Source: Arthrobacter sp. B3I9
Lineage (GTDB): Bacteria > Actinomycetota > Actinomycetes > Actinomycetales > Micrococcaceae
Assembly: GCF_030816935.1 (NCBI RefSeq)
Contig: NZ_JAUSYO010000001.1
Location: 1,674,001 to 1,738,000 of the forward strand
Direction: 5' to 3'
DNA length: 64,000 nucleotides
The translations under genes and the position numbers were made by a program. Below the pieces are notes generated by a model. It was not told where the DNA came from, did not search any database, and saw nothing but the letters and a program-made list of their open reading frames with translations. This document shows positions 1-7,346 of this stretch, in pieces (position 1 is the first letter of the stretch; each line of letters starts with the position of its first letter).

Positions 1-1
1 C

Positions 2-679
2 GTGCTGGTGCTCTTCTCGGGGCAGCCCGGGGCTCCGTCCGACTGGCTGACGGGCGGCGCGCTCCGGAGCCGGATGGACCGGTATGCGCAAGCGCACCAC
101 GGCGTGGCGCCGGTGGTGGTGGTGGTGGATCCGAACGGTTCGGCGTCGGGAAACACCATGTGCATGGACAGCAAGATTGCCCAGGCTGACACCTTTCTGT
201 CCCGCGACGTGCCGGCGTGGATTAACCAGACCCTCGACGTCGATCCGGACCACCGCCAGTGGGCCGCCGGCGGATTCTCCTTCGGGGGCACCTGCGCCAT
301 GCAGATGGTGACCCGGCACCCGGACATCTACAGCTCCGCCCTGGCGTTCTCCAGCGAAAAGGAACCGGCCATCGCGAAGGACCGGGGAAAAACCATCGAG
401 GCGTCCTTCGGCGGCGACGTGGAAGCCTTCGAGCGCCTGACGCCGCTGCGGCTGATGTCCGAGAACCGCTTCGAGGGCCGCGGCATCTACTTCGCGGCGG
501 GCGTCCGGGATCCGGAGTTCATGGGCTACCTCGGTGTGCTCTCCGCGGCGGCGCGGGACGCAGGTTTCACGGTCGAGACCCACAGCGTAAGCAACGCCGG
601 GCACTCCTGGCTGGCGGCGTCCAACGGCCTGCCCGACGGCCTCGATTTCCTCGGCGCCCGATGGGGAATCAAACCATGA
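2..679 (+). CDS. Alpha/beta-hydrolase esterase, 5' end outside window
   Basis: Esterase of the alpha/beta-hydrolase fold. The nucleophile elbow is GFSFGG near residues 91-96, and a late GHSW supplies a plausible catalytic His. Reading is open from the first bases, so the true N-terminus and any signal or membrane segment probably lie upstream of the window. The stop overlaps the start of the next gene in an ATGA, so the two are translationally coupled. The partner is an MprF-like aminoacyl-lipid synthase. Known from other work: hydrolases that remove amino acids from aminoacyl-phosphatidylglycerol occur beside such synthases in Enterococcus and corynebacteria. Inference: this esterase trims the lipid its neighbour makes. 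A general carboxylesterase remains possible. Confidence 0.75.
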   Translation: MLVLFSGQPGAPSDWLTGGALRSRMDRYAQAHHGVAPVVVVVDPNGSASGNTMCMDSKIAQADTFLSRDVPAWINQTLDVDPDHRQWAAGGFSFGGTCAMQMVTRHPDIYSSALAFSSEKEPAIAKDRGKTIEASFGGDVEAFERLTPLRLMSENRFEGRGIYFAAGVRDPEFMGYLGVLSAAARDAGFTVETHSVSNAGHSWLAASNGLPDGLDFLGARWGIKP

Positions 680-3216
680 CGCCCGAGACAGCTACCGGAG
701 CCCCGCCGTCAGCCGGGCAGGCCGGCACCCTGCCCGGGGGAGTGGGGCGGCAATGGCTGCGAAACGTCCTGGCCCATTTCCGGGCCATACCGTTCACGCT
801 CGGCGTCCTCGCCGTCTTCCTCGTTACCGGGGCGGTGACCGGAAGTTTCCTCTCCGGGCCGCCGGAGCAGCTGCTGGACGTGGCCTCAGTGAGTGCTCCC
901 GGCCTGAAGACGGGCCGCTGGTGGTCCCTGTTCACCTCGATGTTTTTCGCGACCAACCTGCTGGCTTACTTTTCCGCCTCGCTCATGATCCTCCTGCTGC
1001 TTGGCCTCGCCGAGCGGCGGCTCGGCTCGAGGCGCACGGCGGTGTTTTTCTTCGCCGGCCAGTTCATTGCCGTAAGCCTGTTCCTGCTGTTCACGCAGCT
1101 CGCCCATTATGCCGGTGACGGGTGGCTGGGACTGATGGTCGACGCCGGCCTGATAGGTCCGTACGCCGCGGTTGTGGCGGTGTCCCTTGCCTCGAGCGGC
1201 CTGCTGCCGACGCTCTGGCAGCGCCGGTTGCGCACGGCCGTCTTCTCGGGAGCGCTGCTGCTGGTGCTGTACGTGGGCCACGCGGAAACCGTCGTGGGCC
1301 TGGCGGGGGCACTGGCCGGGCTTGCCGCAGGCTGGTGGATCCAGGGGGACAAGGGGACGCTCCACCGGCACCGTTCTACCGGGCGCGAGACCCGCAACCT
1401 GTTGGCCCTCACCGTGGCCATCTTCGCCGTCGGACCCATCCTCACCGCCGCGGTCCGGAGCCCCACCGGGCCCCTGGCCCTCCTGCGGGAGGTCGTCCTG
1501 AACCCTCTGCCCACGCTCGGCCAGCTGGAGGAGAACTGCGGCGGCACGATCGACGTCAGCTGCCTGGAGCTGGGCCGTGCCGGCCTGGCCGGGCCATTGG
1601 GCCTGGCCCTGGCCGTGGTGCCGGTGGTGTTGCTGCTCATTTGCGCTGACGGCATGCGGCACGGACGCCGGCTCGCCCTCCGGATTGCCGTGCTGGTCCA
1701 GCTGGCGGTGACGGCGATGGCTGCGGTTTATCTCACCCTCTTCGCCCGCATTCCGCATGGTCCCGGGCGGCAACAGACTGCGGTGATGGCCTCCGGCTTC
1801 GTCCATGTGCTGCCTCTCGTAGCGGTGCCGCTGCTGCTGGTGGTGCTGTTGTGGGTCAACCGCCGGCAGTTCCGCGTCGAGACCACTCCGCGGGCACGGT
1901 GGGTCCTCGGCGCGGTGGTCGGCGGCACGTGGCTGGTGCTGGCGTCCAGCTATGCCGCCGCCTGGTTCGCGGCCGGTGGGCTGGCCCGCGACGGCGGCCT
2001 GCAGGGACTGGCCGCGGAACTGGCACGGCAGTACCTGCCGCTGCCCATCCCGGGCGTCTACGGCCGCGTCTTCCAGAACCGCAACGCCGTCGAGGCGTTC
2101 CTCTTCGCCTACTCCGGCATCATCTTCTGGGTCATCACGCTGGCCGCGGTATGGATGGTCCTGCTCCGGCGGCTGCACCGCACCGACGCAGGCTCCGGGG
2201 ACCGGGACGTAGCGCGCGGCCTCATCCGCGAAGGCGGCGACTCCCTGTCCTGGATGGCGCTCTGGGAACCGAACAAGTACTGGTTCACGCCGGACCGGCG
2301 CAGCGGCGTGGCGTACCAGCAGCATGGGAACGTCGCGCTGACCCTGGCCGGGCCGTTCGGTCCGGCCGCACTCCATGAGGACGCGGCCGCCGGGTTTTTG
2401 CGCTACTGCGCCGAGCACGCCCTGATCCCGTGCTTCTACTCCTGCACGGACGAGCTGTGGCCCAGCCTGCAGATGCGGGGCTTCCGCCGGGTGGCCGTGG
2501 CAGAGGAAACCCGGCTGGCCATCCGCGAGCTCGAGTTCAAGGGCAAGGAATGGCAGAACGTCAGGACGGCCCTGAACCGTGCGGCCAAGACGGGCGTAGA
2601 GGCTGTCTGGGGCCGCTACAGCGAGCTTCCCGCTGCGCTGCGCGCCCAGCTCAGCGAGGTCTCGGAGGAATGGGCGGCGCAGAAATCCGTTCCCGAAATG
2701 GGGTTCACCCTCGGAGGCATTGATGAACTCGACGACGAGGACGTGCTGTGTTGCCTGGCGCTGGATGCCGAGGGCCAGGTGCAGGGCGTCACCAGCTGGC
2801 TGCCGGTCTATGAGCACGGACGCCTCGTGAGCTGGACCCTGGACTTCATGCGCCGCCGCAAGGACGCTTTCCCCGGCGTGATGGAGTTCCTGATCGCCTC
2901 CGCAGTGCAGGAGTTGCGGAGTTCGGTGGAGCTGATTTCGCTCTCCGGTTCACCGCTCGCCAAGGACGGTGCCGCGAGTAAACCCGAAGGCCTGGCCGCA
3001 ATTCTGGACGTGGTGGGCAGGGCTTTGGAACCGGTTTACGGATTCCGGTCCCTTGCCACCTTCAAATCGCGGTTTAAACCCGACTACCGCACTCTGTACC
3101 TCTATTACCAGGACCCCCTGCAGCTGCCCGCCATCGGGCGCGCGTTGAGCCGCGCCTACCTGCCCGGGCTGTCGGTGCGCCAAAGCGCGCGCCTGCTCCG
3201 GACGTTGGTCGGCTAA
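676..3216 (+). CDS. MprF-like membrane protein, rhomboid-like N-terminus plus DUF2156
   Basis: About 846 residues from ATG 676. The open frame extends upstream, but ATG 676 overlaps the esterase stop and starts the recognisable protein. Residues about 30-500 are mostly membrane-spanning; the first part resembles a rhomboid fold but I see no GxSG serine-protease motif. Residues about 515-830 are a soluble DUF2156 domain containing EPNKYWF, the GNAT-like fold that moves an amino acid from aminoacyl-tRNA to a lipid in MprF/AlaPGS enzymes. Likely role: aminoacylation of phosphatidylglycerol or diacylglycerol in the membrane, lowering negative surface charge. The amino acid (Lys or Ala) cannot be told from sequence alone. 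ATGA overlap with the preceding esterase suggests a make-and-remove pair. Confidence 0.75.
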   Translation: MTPETATGAPPSAGQAGTLPGGVGRQWLRNVLAHFRAIPFTLGVLAVFLVTGAVTGSFLSGPPEQLLDVASVSAPGLKTGRWWSLFTSMFFATNLLAYFSASLMILLLLGLAERRLGSRRTAVFFFAGQFIAVSLFLLFTQLAHYAGDGWLGLMVDAGLIGPYAAVVAVSLASSGLLPTLWQRRLRTAVFSGALLLVLYVGHAETVVGLAGALAGLAAGWWIQGDKGTLHRHRSTGRETRNLLALTVAIFAVGPILTAAVRSPTGPLALLREVVLNPLPTLGQLEENCGGTIDVSCLELGRAGLAGPLGLALAVVPVVLLLICADGMRHGRRLALRIAVLVQLAVTAMAAVYLTLFARIPHGPGRQQTAVMASGFVHVLPLVAVPLLLVVLLWVNRRQFRVETTPRARWVLGAVVGGTWLVLASSYAAAWFAAGGLARDGGLQGLAAELARQYLPLPIPGVYGRVFQNRNAVEAFLFAYSGIIFWVITLAAVWMVLLRRLHRTDAGSGDRDVARGLIREGGDSLSWMALWEPNKYWFTPDRRSGVAYQQHGNVALTLAGPFGPAALHEDAAAGFLRYCAEHALIPCFYSCTDELWPSLQMRGFRRVAVAEETRLAIRELEFKGKEWQNVRTALNRAAKTGVEAVWGRYSELPAALRAQLSEVSEEWAAQKSVPEMGFTLGGIDELDDEDVLCCLALDAEGQVQGVTSWLPVYEHGRLVSWTLDFMRRRKDAFPGVMEFLIASAVQELRSSVELISLSGSPLAKDGAASKPEGLAAILDVVGRALEPVYGFRSLATFKSRFKPDYRTLYLYYQDPLQLPAIGRALSRAYLPGLSVRQSARLLRTLVG

Positions 3217-3265
3217 TCCGATAAGTGCAGCCGAAACGCGAAAGTGCATTCCAGCGGTCAATGCC

Positions 3266-3302
3266 AAAAAGATGATCCCCGGCACAAATGCCGGGGATCA
3301 TC
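3266..3302 (-). terminator. Rho-independent terminator of the cold-shock gene
   Basis: A perfect 14-bp stem (3271-3284 with 3289-3302) closes a CAAA loop. On the minus strand it is followed by five T residues (3266-3270). It lies 38 bases past the csp stop. There is no T-run on the plus-strand side, so it serves mainly the minus-strand gene. Confidence 0.85.
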
Positions 3303-3339
3303 TCGTGCGGGGGTGCCTCAGGCAACTCCCTGCGGGGAA

Positions 3340-3543
3340 CTAGACCAGCGTGACGCCGGTAGCCTGGGGGCCCTTGGCGCCCTGGCCGATTTCGAACTGA
3401 ACGCGAGCGTTCTCGTCGAGGGTCTTGAAGCCACCGGTCTGAATCTCGGAGTAGTGAACGAAGACATCGCCATCGGAGTCATCCGGGGTGATGAAGCCGA
3501 AGCCCTTTTCAGCGTTGAACCACTTGACGGTACCCTGTGCCAT
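3340..3543 (-). CDS. cspA: Cold-shock protein, CspA family
   Basis: A 67-residue single-stranded nucleic-acid-binding protein, the full normal length of the family. Start is ATG at 3543, preceded by a strong GAGGAG ribosome site; upstream codons in the same frame do not resemble the family. RNP1 is KGFGFI (13-18) and RNP2 is VFVHY (27-31), on the five-strand cold-shock fold. Acts as an RNA chaperone in the cytoplasm. The monocistronic unit ends at a strong terminator. About 290 bases separate its start from nucS, and the A/T-rich patch at 3680-3735 suggests transcription starts well upstream, giving the long leader usual for csp genes. Confidence 0.95.
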   Translation of the reverse strand: MAQGTVKWFNAEKGFGFITPDDSDGDVFVHYSEIQTGGFKTLDENARVQFEIGQGAKGPQATGVTLV

Positions 3544-3713
3544 GTATTTCTCCTCATAGTTGATCTTGAATAAGTCCGGCACACTTTGTGCCGGGCTTGG
3601 TCACTCTGCGAGAAGAACCTTGGCTTTCGGACCGGAAATACCGGGCTTTGGCGGCAGGAGCTTCACGCTCGCAACGCGTCTTGCGAGCATGATAAAACAC
3701 CTACACAAAGACT

Positions 3714-3748
3714 CGTATAAGAATTTCATGAGGAATGCGTCAGGTCAA
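3714..3748 (-). promoter_or_regulatory. Possible csp promoter with long leader
   Basis: On the minus strand TTGACC (3748-3743) precedes A/T-rich DNA with candidate -10 elements AATTCT (3725-3720, spacer 17) or TATACG (3719-3714, spacer 23). Neither is a good match. The patch is the most A/T-rich stretch in the gap and would give a leader of about 160-170 nt. The rest of 3544-3832 holds no gene I can support. Confidence 0.3.
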
Positions 3749-3832
3749 CGGCGGGGACAAAGAATTCGCCAAAAAATTGCACAAAGAACGCACGAATGGC
3801 GCCGGTGCAGGCGAATGCGGAAAAGGCCGGCC

Positions 3833-4528
3833 CTAGAAAAGCCGGGACTCGCTGTCGTCGACGCCGCGCATGGCGTCGTAGTCCAGCGTGATGCAGTCGA
3901 TTCCGCGATCCTTGGCGAGGACCCTGGCCTGCGGCTTGATCTGCTGGGCGGCGAAGATCCCGCGCACCGGGGCCAGCAGCGGGTCGCGGTTCAGCAGTTC
4001 CAGATACCGCGTGAGCTGTTCGACGCCGTCGATGTCGCCCCGGCGCTTGAGTTCGATGGCGACGGTGGCGCCGTCGGCGTCGCGGGCCAGGATGTCCACC
4101 GGGCCGATCGCGGTGAAGTACTCGCGGCGGATCAGGGAGAAGCCGGCGCCGAGGAGCTCGATCTGGTCGGCCAGAAGGCGCTGCAGATCCGCCTCCACGC
4201 CGTCCTTGATCAGGCCCGGGTCCAGGCCGAGCTCGTGGGACGTGTCGTGGAGTTGCTCATGGATGTTGATGATCAGCCGGTCATCGGTCTTGGCGGACTG
4301 GACGGTCCACTGCTCGACCACGCCCACCTCCACGTCGATCTCGTCGGGGGCGGAGACCCGCAGCGAGGCCGGGGGGCTCATCCAGTTCAGCGGCTTGTAG
4401 GATCCGCCGTCGGAGTGGACCAGGACAGAGCCGTCCGCCTTGACCAGCAGGAGACGGGTGGCCAGCGGAAGATGGGCTTTGAGCCGGCCGACGTAATCGA
4501 CGGAGCACCGGGCAATGACTAAACGCAC
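3833..4528 (-). CDS. nucS: Mismatch-specific endonuclease NucS (EndoMS)
   Basis: Sequence-recognisable NucS, 231 residues, the usual length. It cuts both strands at mismatches and provides non-canonical mismatch repair in actinobacteria, which lack MutS/MutL. The N-terminal DNA-binding and dimerisation half leads to a RecB-like nuclease domain with GPVD (Asp145) and ELK (Glu159, Lys161). The C-terminal tail ends ESRLF, like the clamp-binding tail known in NucS proteins. Start GTG 4528 gives the family N-terminus ([11 protein letters not shown]). TAATGT (4541-4536) sits seven bases before it, so the mRNA is probably leaderless. Confidence 0.95.
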   Translation of the reverse strand: MRLVIARCSVDYVGRLKAHLPLATRLLLVKADGSVLVHSDGGSYKPLNWMSPPASLRVSAPDEIDVEVGVVEQWTVQSAKTDDRLIINIHEQLHDTSHELGLDPGLIKDGVEADLQRLLADQIELLGAGFSLIRREYFTAIGPVDILARDADGATVAIELKRRGDIDGVEQLTRYLELLNRDPLLAPVRGIFAAQQIKPQARVLAKDRGIDCITLDYDAMRGVDDSESRLF

Positions 4529-4588
4529 CCGGTCAACATTACCGTCTTGGGGGAGCGGGAGGCATCCGGACTGGGGCAGAATGGAAGC

Positions 4589-4969
4589 ATGCCCCGTTCC
4601 AACCGCCCCCGACGCGCGCTTTCTGGAAAGTCAGGCGCAGGCAGGACAGGCGCCGGAAGAGCAGGCGCAGGAAGAGCAGGTGCAGGCAAGACGGGCGGTC
4701 CACCCCCCGAGCTGGACCTGGAGCGCGCGCGCTCGGGATTCGCACGGCGCGAGAGTGCGCCGGACGGCGAATGGATGGTCCGCGCGATCACGGCCAGCCG
4801 GGCGGAAAAGAGCTATACCTGCCCGGGCTGCTTCACGGCGGTGCCGCCGGGGGTGGCGCACCTCGTGGTCTGGTCGCAGGACCATATCTTCGGCGACGCC
4901 GCCGGGCTTGCGGAGCGGCGGCACTGGCATTCGAACTGCTGGAGCTCACGCAGCTACCGGTATCGCTAA
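4589..4969 (+). CDS. Small zinc-ribbon-like protein with Gly-Ala-Gly-Arg repeats
   Basis: About 126 residues; divergent from nucS. ATG 4589 is chosen because the upstream frame is non-conserved-looking and CAGAAT lies five bases before it. Residues 14-36 are a basic low-complexity run of GAGR/GAGK units encoded by a tandem DNA repeat. The C-terminal half has CPGC (78-81), His91, then HWHSNC (His112, His114, Cys117), a set that could hold one zinc. I know this type only as a conserved actinobacterial hypothetical. The basic tail suggests nucleic-acid contact, which is inference. It is followed 10 bases later by an alpha/beta hydrolase that appears to have its own promoter. Confidence 0.7.
   Translation: MPRSNRPRRALSGKSGAGRTGAGRAGAGRAGAGKTGGPPPELDLERARSGFARRESAPDGEWMVRAITASRAEKSYTCPGCFTAVPPGVAHLVVWSQDHIFGDAAGLAERRHWHSNCWSSRSYRYR
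4628..4692 (+). repeat. Short tandem repeat encoding the GAGR tail
   Basis: Imperfect tandem copies of a unit close to GCAGGCGCAGGAAGA (about 15 bp, roughly four units). In frame it encodes Gly-Ala-Gly-Arg/Lys repeats. Likely to vary in copy number between strains because every unit change keeps frame. Confidence 0.7.
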
Positions 4970-4979
4970 GCTGGTCAGC

Positions 4980-5813
4980 ATGACTCCTGACTCCGCCGGT
5001 TTTGACCCCGCGTCGTACGTTTTCAGCCAGCCGTCCGCGCCGACGGCGATCCGAGCGTCCACCGTCCTTCCCGCCCACCGCGAAAACGTGGAGCTCCGGA
5101 CCGCGGACGGCCACAAGCTGGTCGGCGAACTGGCGTTGCCCGAATCCGGGGACATCAAGGCCACGCTGATTACCCTGCACCCGCTGCCGACGCACGGCGG
5201 GTTCATGGACTCCCACGTGTACCGGAAGGCCTCCTATCGCCTGCCCGCCCTGGCCGGCATCGCCGTGCTCAGGTTCAACACCCGCGGCACTTCCTCTCCC
5301 CGGGGGGCCAGCACCGGGGAATTCGAGGAGGGCATCGGCGAACGCCTCGACGTCGAGGCGGCCGTCCGGTTTGCAGTGGACCGCGGGCTGCCGAACCGCT
5401 GGCTGGTGGGCTGGTCCTTCGGCACGGAGCTCGCGCTGATGTACGGCGCGAAGGAACCGGTGGCCTCCGAGGTGGAGGGCGCCATCCTGCTCTCGCCGCC
5501 GCTGCACCGTGCCACGGACGTGCATCTGAAGGAATGGGCGGACTCAGGCAAGCCGCTGAAGGTGCTGGTTCCGGAACATGACGACTACCTGCAGCCTGCC
5601 GCCGCCACGGAGCGGTTCAGCGTGGTGCCGCAGGCGCGAATCATGGGCGTCGACGGCGCCAAGCACCTGTGGGTGGGGGAGAAGCATGCCGGCCGCGTCC
5701 TGAACGAGATCGTGGCCGAGGTCCTGCCCAGCGGAGCCGGCGGCACAGCTTCCGGGACGGCCGCTCCTCTGCCGCACGAATGGAACGGCCCGGTGGCCAC
5801 GGCCTCCGCCTGA
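4980..5813 (+). CDS. Alpha/beta hydrolase, dienelactone/YsgA-like
   Basis: A 277-residue cytoplasmic hydrolase. The oxyanion region LHPLPTHGG (about 66-74) and NTRG (100-103) resemble the CC-type alpha/beta hydrolases annotated as dienelactone-like. Nucleophile elbow GWSFGT with Ser146; Asp201 or Asp202 in PEHDD; His229 in AKHLW. Start ATG 4980 is supported by TAAGCT (4967-4972) seven bases upstream, a leaderless arrangement; the longer upstream frame is the zinc-protein gene read in another frame. Substrate unknown. It ends 43 bases before the convergent AI-2E permease gene. Confidence 0.75.
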   Translation: MTPDSAGFDPASYVFSQPSAPTAIRASTVLPAHRENVELRTADGHKLVGELALPESGDIKATLITLHPLPTHGGFMDSHVYRKASYRLPALAGIAVLRFNTRGTSSPRGASTGEFEEGIGERLDVEAAVRFAVDRGLPNRWLVGWSFGTELALMYGAKEPVASEVEGAILLSPPLHRATDVHLKEWADSGKPLKVLVPEHDDYLQPAAATERFSVVPQARIMGVDGAKHLWVGEKHAGRVLNEIVAEVLPSGAGGTASGTAAPLPHEWNGPVATASA

Positions 5814-5829
5814 GGCCTGTTCCGCTGCG

Positions 5830-5878
5830 TCAGTGCTTGTCCTGGCGGACGCAGGTTCAGTGCTTGTCCTGGCGGACG
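5830..5878. repeat. 27-bp-period duplication of a gene tail including its stop
   Basis: Positions 5830-5851 and 5857-5878 are identical over 22 bases. On the minus strand the copy at 5878-5857 encodes the last residues VRQDKH and stop of the AI-2E permease. The second copy repeats the same six codons and stop just downstream. Confidence 0.9.
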
Positions 5879-7146
5879 ATGTAGATCTCCTTCATGAGCA
5901 GCATGACCGCGGCGGCGGTGGGGATCGCGATCAGGGCACCGAGGACGCCCAGCACGCTGCCGCCGGCAATCACCGAGATGACCGCCACCGCGCCCGGCAC
6001 TGCGACAGCCTTCTGCATGACGCGCGGGGAGATGAAGTAGGCCTCGAACTGCAGGTAGGCGAAGTAGCAGATGGCATAGGCAACCGCCGTCTGCCATCCG
6101 GCTGTCAGCGATATGAGCGTCACGATCACGCCGGCGATCATCCCTCCGACCAGCGGGATGAAGGCCAGCAGCGCCACGATGAAGGCGAGCAGCACGGCAA
6201 ACGGGACGCCGATGATCGTCATCACAACGAAAGCGAACGTGGCATTCAGCAGGGCGACGACGGCCTGTCCGATCACGTAGTTGCCGACCGAACCGGTGAT
6301 CTCCTCGGCCAGGGCCTCGACCCGGGTCCGCCGGGACCGCGGGGCAAGCCGGTAGCCCCATTTCTTCATGGCAGGCAGGGCGCCCAGGAAATACAGGCTG
6401 AGGACCAGCACAATCAGGGCCCCGAACAGCCCGTTCGCCACGGTGGAGCCGAAGCCGACGACGCCCCCGAAGATGCCGCTCATGGCCTCCGGGTCGTTGA
6501 CGAACTTCTCAAGCTCCTGCGTGATCCGCTCCCGCACCCCGAACTGGTTGTCCAGCGAGCGGAAGAAGTCCGAATCGATGAAGTCCTGGATCCAGCGCGG
6601 TGCCTGCGCCACGATCTGCGTCACCTGCTGGACCATCGTGGGGATGAGGGTGGCGAAGAACGCGACCACCGCAAGGGCCAGCGTGGAGACCGCGATCAGG
6701 ATGCCGGCGGCACGCGGGACCCTGTTCTGTTCCAGCCAGCGCACCACCGGATCAAGCCCGAGGGCGATGAACAGGGCGGTCACGATCCACAGCAGCAGCT
6801 GGGTGGTGTTGGAGGCGATCCAGTACAGGAGCAACGCGACACCGACGCCCACGGTCCCCATGAACCCGACGTAGAGGGGGTGCTGGGATGAGATCCGGGG
6901 TCCGGGGGGCCCGAAGCGGGTGTCCGTCTCCGGAGCGGGCTCATCGAGAAGCTCCGGCGGCATTTCAAAGCGCAGCCGCGGCTGGGCACCGGGAATGGGC
7001 TGGCGCAACCGGCGCGCCACCGCGACCAGGGCGAGGGCGAGGGCGGCCCGGCGGGGCGAGGCATGCTCCTGGGGCGCGCGATCGACGGTCCCGGATTCTT
7101 GGCTTTCTTCCTGTCCTGCGGGGGACGAATCCGTATGTTCACTCAC
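5857..7146 (-). CDS. AI-2E family (PerM/TqsA-like) transporter
   Basis: A 429-residue polytopic membrane protein. The N-terminal ~85 residues are a hydrophilic, charged cytoplasmic tail. Then comes the family pattern: paired helices, a long extracytoplasmic region (about 175-235) with EKFVNDPEAM, and a bundle of C-terminal helices including LALIAIPTAAAVML-like segments. Such proteins were named for autoinducer-2 export but many have other cargo, so only the family is certain. GTG start. It faces away from the next gene across a 200-base gap and converges on the hydrolase at 5813. The tail and stop are tandemly duplicated. Confidence 0.85.
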   Translation of the reverse strand: MSEHTDSSPAGQEESQESGTVDRAPQEHASPRRAALALALVAVARRLRQPIPGAQPRLRFEMPPELLDEPAPETDTRFGPPGPRISSQHPLYVGFMGTVGVGVALLLYWIASNTTQLLLWIVTALFIALGLDPVVRWLEQNRVPRAAGILIAVSTLALAVVAFFATLIPTMVQQVTQIVAQAPRWIQDFIDSDFFRSLDNQFGVRERITQELEKFVNDPEAMSGIFGGVVGFGSTVANGLFGALIVLVLSLYFLGALPAMKKWGYRLAPRSRRTRVEALAEEITGSVGNYVIGQAVVALLNATFAFVVMTIIGVPFAVLLAFIVALLAFIPLVGGMIAGVIVTLISLTAGWQTAVAYAICYFAYLQFEAYFISPRVMQKAVAVPGAVAVISVIAGGSVLGVLGALIAIPTAAAVMLLMKEIYIVRQDKH

Positions 7147-7306
7147 TGCGCTTGAAGCCCTTTATCTCTGGATATCCCCTGAACAGCCGCGGTCGCGGGC
7201 GATGTGATGATCACCGCAAACACTATCAGCAGGCTTGGTACCGCGCGGTTCTCCGGCGCTGCGGCGAAGGGCTGAGGCCTGGCGCAATGGTACGACCTGA
7301 CTGAGC

Positions 7307-7325
7307 GGTAACAGGGTTGGTTACC
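7307..7325. promoter_or_regulatory. Inverted repeat in divergent intergenic region
   Basis: GGTAAC-N7-GTTACC, a perfect 6-bp inverted repeat in the 200-base gap between two divergent membrane-protein genes, just upstream of the 7347 start. Could be an operator or a weak RNA hairpin. No regulator can be assigned. Confidence 0.3.
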
Positions 7326-7346
7326 ATTGAAGCTACGTGTCCGCTG

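Noticed and set aside
886..2817. 643-codon open frame on the minus strand
   Set aside because: Shadow of the MprF-like gene: composition is Gln/Gly/Arg-rich, no domain, and it lies wholly inside a convincing gene on the other strand.
3244..3573. Plus-strand 109-codon frame across the cold-shock gene
   Set aside because: Antisense of csp; the terminator and ribosome site belong to the minus-strand gene.
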